DNA from: an uncultured Paracoccus sp.
Lineage (GTDB): Bacteria; Pseudomonadota; Alphaproteobacteria; Rhodobacterales; Rhodobacteraceae
DNA: 64,000 nt
NCBI GenBank assembly: GCA_934533075.1
Contig: CAKTBJ010000002.1
Location: 62,001-126,000 of the forward strand
Reading direction: 5' to 3'
This document shows, piece after piece, positions 61,700 to 64,000 of this stretch. The translations under genes were made by a program, and so were the position numbers. Within the stretch, counting starts at the first letter, position 1. Each line of letters opens with the position of its first letter. The notes under the pieces were generated by a model. It did no database searches. It saw only the letters and a list, made by a program, of their open reading frames with translations, and was not told where the DNA came from.

Positions 61700-62464
61700 T
61701 CACGGCGCGGGCTGCTCCAGCGCGAATTCCACGGTGATCTCGACGCTGAGGCCCAACTCGCCGGCCTCGACCGGCACCGCGGATTGCGCGTCGGCGGCCA
61801 TGCGCGCCATCATCGGCATCGGTTGCGGCGGCATATGCGCCGGCGCCTCGCGGATCGCGCGCACCGGACCCAGCGCGACCCCCGCCGCCTCGGCGTAAAG
61901 CGTGGCCCGGTGGATGGCATCCGCAACCGCCGCCTGCCGCGCGTCGTCCAGCAGGGCGGCATCGTCCTCGCGCTGGAATTGCAGGTTGGCCAGGTTGGTG
62001 GCGCCGGCGGTGATCGCCTTGTCCAGCAAGGCGCCCAGCGCCTCCAGGTCGCGCACCCGCACCGTCACCATGTTCGACGCGGCATAGCCGACAAGCTGCG
62101 GCGCCTGCCCGTCGGGATAGCTCATCCGCTGGTCGAGGCTGAGGCCCGAGGTCTGCACGTCGCGCGCCTCGATCCCGGCTTCCTTCAGCGCGGCGATCAC
62201 GGCGGCCTGCTTGTCGTTGTTGGCGGCCAGCGTGCCGGCGGCATCCTCGCCCTCGGTGCGCACGCCCAGCGTGACCACGGCCATGTCCGGCGCGCCGCTG
62301 GCCTCGCCGTGCCCGGTCACGGTGATGGTGGCCGCCTGCGGCGCGGCGGCGGGGGCCTCGGCGGGTTGCGCCAGCGCGGCGGGGGCGGCCAGCGGCGCCA
62401 GAGCCAGCGCCAGCGGCGCAAGGATCAGCAGGCGGGGCAGGGCGCGGGTCGGGATGGAGGTCAT
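61700..62464 (-). CDS. SIMPL-domain (DUF541) periplasmic protein
   Basis: 254 residues with a signal peptide ending PAALAQPAE and a SIMPL domain: TITVTGHGEASGAPDMAVV, VQTSGLSLDQRMSY and GYAASNMVTVRVRDL. SIMPL proteins are periplasmic with no firm function. AAAGGA precedes the ATG at 62464. The frame is open far upstream, but that part is antisense to the next gene. Confidence 0.88.
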   Translation of the reverse strand: MTSIPTRALPRLLILAPLALALAPLAAPAALAQPAEAPAAAPQAATITVTGHGEASGAPDMAVVTLGVRTEGEDAAGTLAANNDKQAAVIAALKEAGIEARDVQTSGLSLDQRMSYPDGQAPQLVGYAASNMVTVRVRDLEALGALLDKAITAGATNLANLQFQREDDAALLDDARQAAVADAIHRATLYAEAAGVALGPVRAIREAPAHMPPQPMPMMARMAADAQSAVPVEAGELGLSVEITVEFALEQPAP

Positions 62465-62677
62465 GGAATCGTCCTTTCCAATGGGTGCCGGGATGGTGTC
62501 CCGCCGCGCAACGTCCGGCAAGCCGTGCCGGTTCGCGTGACCTGCGGTCACATTTCGCCCAAACGGGATAACGAAAGGGTGTAATGCTTCCCTCGCGCGC
62601 GCAAACCGGGTAAGCATGGAGCCAAGCCCGAGCAGCAAAACGCGCCACGCCAAAAGTGGCCATCCCGAAAGCCTGAC

Positions 62678-64000
62678 ATGCCCGAAGAAATCGCGTCTGA
62701 CGCCGCCCTTTCCTTCTCGCCCGAGGCCGTGCATCTGCAACGCCGCATCGGGGACGAATGGCGGGAAACCGACCATGTGCGCTTCGACGGCGCCGATATG
62801 CGCGCGGGCCTGTCGCGCATGCGCGAGCGGCTGCGGGGCGGCGACGGCGCCCGGCCCTCGGTGCTGCTGGTGATCCCGGACGACCAGCTGCTTTACACGC
62901 GGCTGCGGGTGAATGCCGACGGGCCTGCGGCGATGCCCGCGGCGGTGGCCCGCGCGCTGGAGGGGCTGACGTCCTATGCGGTGCCGGATCTGGCCTTCGA
63001 CTGGCTGCCGGCGCGTCCTGGCGAGGTGCATGTCGCCGCCGTCGCCCGCCAGACCCTGGTGGAGGCCGAGGAATTCGCCCTTCGCCACGGCTTCGCCATT
63101 CGCGGCTTCATCTCCGACCCCGACCCCGAGGTCTATCCCGGCGAGCCGCATTTCGTGCATCCGCCCGAGATGGCGCTTGCGGCGCCGGCGGATGACGGGG
63201 GCGACGAGGACGAGGCGACGGTCCCGGAAACCGTCGACGAGGCCCGCATCGCTGCTTCGCTGGAAAGGCTGCGGGCCTTGACGGCGGCGGGTGCGGCCGA
63301 AGCGGCCCCCGGCGCGGCGATGGCGGTTTCCGATGCCGCTGCGGAACCGGCGGGCGATGCGGAGGCCGGGGTCGCGGCGCCTGCGCTCGGCGGGGCGGAT
63401 GACGTGCTCGCACCGCTTGCCGGGGCCGAAGCCGTTTCCGACGCTACCGTGGAACCGGCGGGCGATGCCGCAGCCGGGACCATTGCGGCGAGCGCGCCCG
63501 ATGGGGCGGACGATGTGCCGGCACCGCCTGCCGATGGCAGAGTCGTTTCCGATGCCGTTGCGGAACTGGCGGGCAAGGCGGAGGCCGGAATCGCTGCGCC
63601 TGCGCTCGGCGGGACGGATGATGCGCCTGCACCGCCTGCCGAGGCCGGAGTGACTGCGGAACCGGCGGGCGATGCCAAGGTCGGGACTGCCGCGAAGGCG
63701 GGAGCCGCGCCCGATAGGGCCGCCGACCTGCCGCTTGCCGGCGCCGTTTCCGATGCCGCTGTGGAGATGGTGGGCGATGCGGAGGCCGGGACCGCTGTGG
63801 CAGTCGCAGCCGATGGGGCGGTTGTCCTGCCCGCACCGCTAGCCGATGTCGATGCCGAATTGCCTCGGGCGCCTCTGCCCGTCTCTGCCGGTGCCCGCGA
63901 GGGCGCGGCCGAAGCCGCCCTGTCCGATGCGGAGGAGGCGGAGGAAGCCCCCGTGACGCCGGCGCCGGAAACGGCTTTGCCGCCTGCCGCCCTGTTCGTC
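62678..64000 (+). CDS. Unrecognised protein with Ala-rich tandem repeats, 3' partial
   Basis: Reads without a stop for 441 codons and runs off the window. Residues 1-170 form a compact domain (FSPEAVHLQRRIGDEW, VLLVIPDDQLLYTRLR, FALRHGFAIRGFISDPDPEV) faintly reminiscent of actin-fold GspL/PilM N-termini. From about residue 210 the chain is Ala/Gly/Asp/Glu/Pro-rich with tandem units of about 36-37 residues, each opening VSDA and carrying EPAGDAEAG-like text, at least three in a row and a fifth degenerate one. The rest of the gene is needed to name it. Confidence 0.65.
   Translation, partial: MPEEIASDAALSFSPEAVHLQRRIGDEWRETDHVRFDGADMRAGLSRMRERLRGGDGARPSVLLVIPDDQLLYTRLRVNADGPAAMPAAVARALEGLTSYAVPDLAFDWLPARPGEVHVAAVARQTLVEAEEFALRHGFAIRGFISDPDPEVYPGEPHFVHPPEMALAAPADDGGDEDEATVPETVDEARIAASLERLRALTAAGAAEAAPGAAMAVSDAAAEPAGDAEAGVAAPALGGADDVLAPLAGAEAVSDATVEPAGDAAAGTIAASAPDGADDVPAPPADGRVVSDAVAELAGKAEAGIAAPALGGTDDAPAPPAEAGVTAEPAGDAKVGTAAKAGAAPDRAADLPLAGAVSDAAVEMVGDAEAGTAVAVAADGAVVLPAPLADVDAELPRAPLPVSAGAREGAAEAALSDAEEAEEAPVTPAPETALPPAALFV

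Overview
The window is dense, GC-rich bacterial DNA. It looks like the chromosome of an alphaproteobacterium of the Rhodobacteraceae, and Paracoccus or a close relative is the best guess. The evidence is gene order and protein type: lpxI-lpxB, mnmA / sciP-ctrA-ligA-recG, trmFO-gluQ, and a Suv3-like helicase followed by an S4 protein, a 7Fe ferredoxin and CarD. I saw no rRNA, tRNA, insertion sequence, prophage or CRISPR array.

Layout. 1-15.8 kb is core housekeeping: lipid A synthesis (lpxI, lpxB), tRNA modification (mnmA, trmFO, gluQ), the cell-cycle pair sciP-ctrA, DNA ligase and RecG, L25, hisI, an Fe-S scaffold-like protein, a DGC-motif protein and an M20 deacylase. 16.0-35.5 kb is an accessory exopolysaccharide and secretion region. 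It holds a rhamnosyltransferase-like enzyme, an FrhB-like Fe-S protein, a Wzx-type flippase, a sulfotransferase, a Tat-exported beta-helix protein, a Wzy-like polymerase, a type I ABC exporter with its HlyD adaptor, a short Wza-like exporter, an outer-membrane beta-barrel, an XrtD-type exosortase/EpsI fusion, a 1051-residue beta-helix/PKD protein and a family 2 glycosyltransferase. 35.6-38.3 kb has two VOC-type proteins, a TIGR02444-type protein and an aldo/keto reductase. 38.4-43.9 kb is an ABC importer with an inositol-phosphatase-family enzyme and a divergent DeoR regulator, most simply read as uptake of a phosphorylated small molecule. 44.0-54.9 kb returns to housekeeping: gmk, a gamma carbonic anhydrase, a PhoR-like kinase, purL, a LysR regulator, a Ubi-type hydroxylase, a pyrimidine nucleotidase, a GntR regulator, a lipase-like hydrolase, an SCP2 protein and a TPR protein. 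54.9-64.0 kb carries the helicase, S4, fdxA and carD run, metY, a YciI protein, a SIMPL protein and an unfinished repeat-rich gene that leaves the window.

How the parts work together. The exopolysaccharide block can supply sugar transfer, flipping, polymerisation, outer-membrane export and probable sulfation. It also carries its own type I exporter, and the large beta-helix protein, which has no signal peptide, is the obvious cargo. A smaller paralogue goes out by Tat. No Wzc/Wzz co-polymerase, priming glycosyltransferase or VPLPA-type exosortase substrate is present, so the system must depend on genes elsewhere.

The most interesting non-coding signals are: a complete-looking small RNA or attenuator upstream of purL (promoter, UUCG-capped hairpin, CU-rich linker, terminator); three evenly spaced CATATG boxes upstream of metY; three TGTGGCAA repeats between the DeoR gene and the importer operon; a family of REP-like palindromes; and a CtrA-like half-site plus a GANTC-bearing hairpin just before ctrA. 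All functions are inferred from sequence by eye, and no database search was run.
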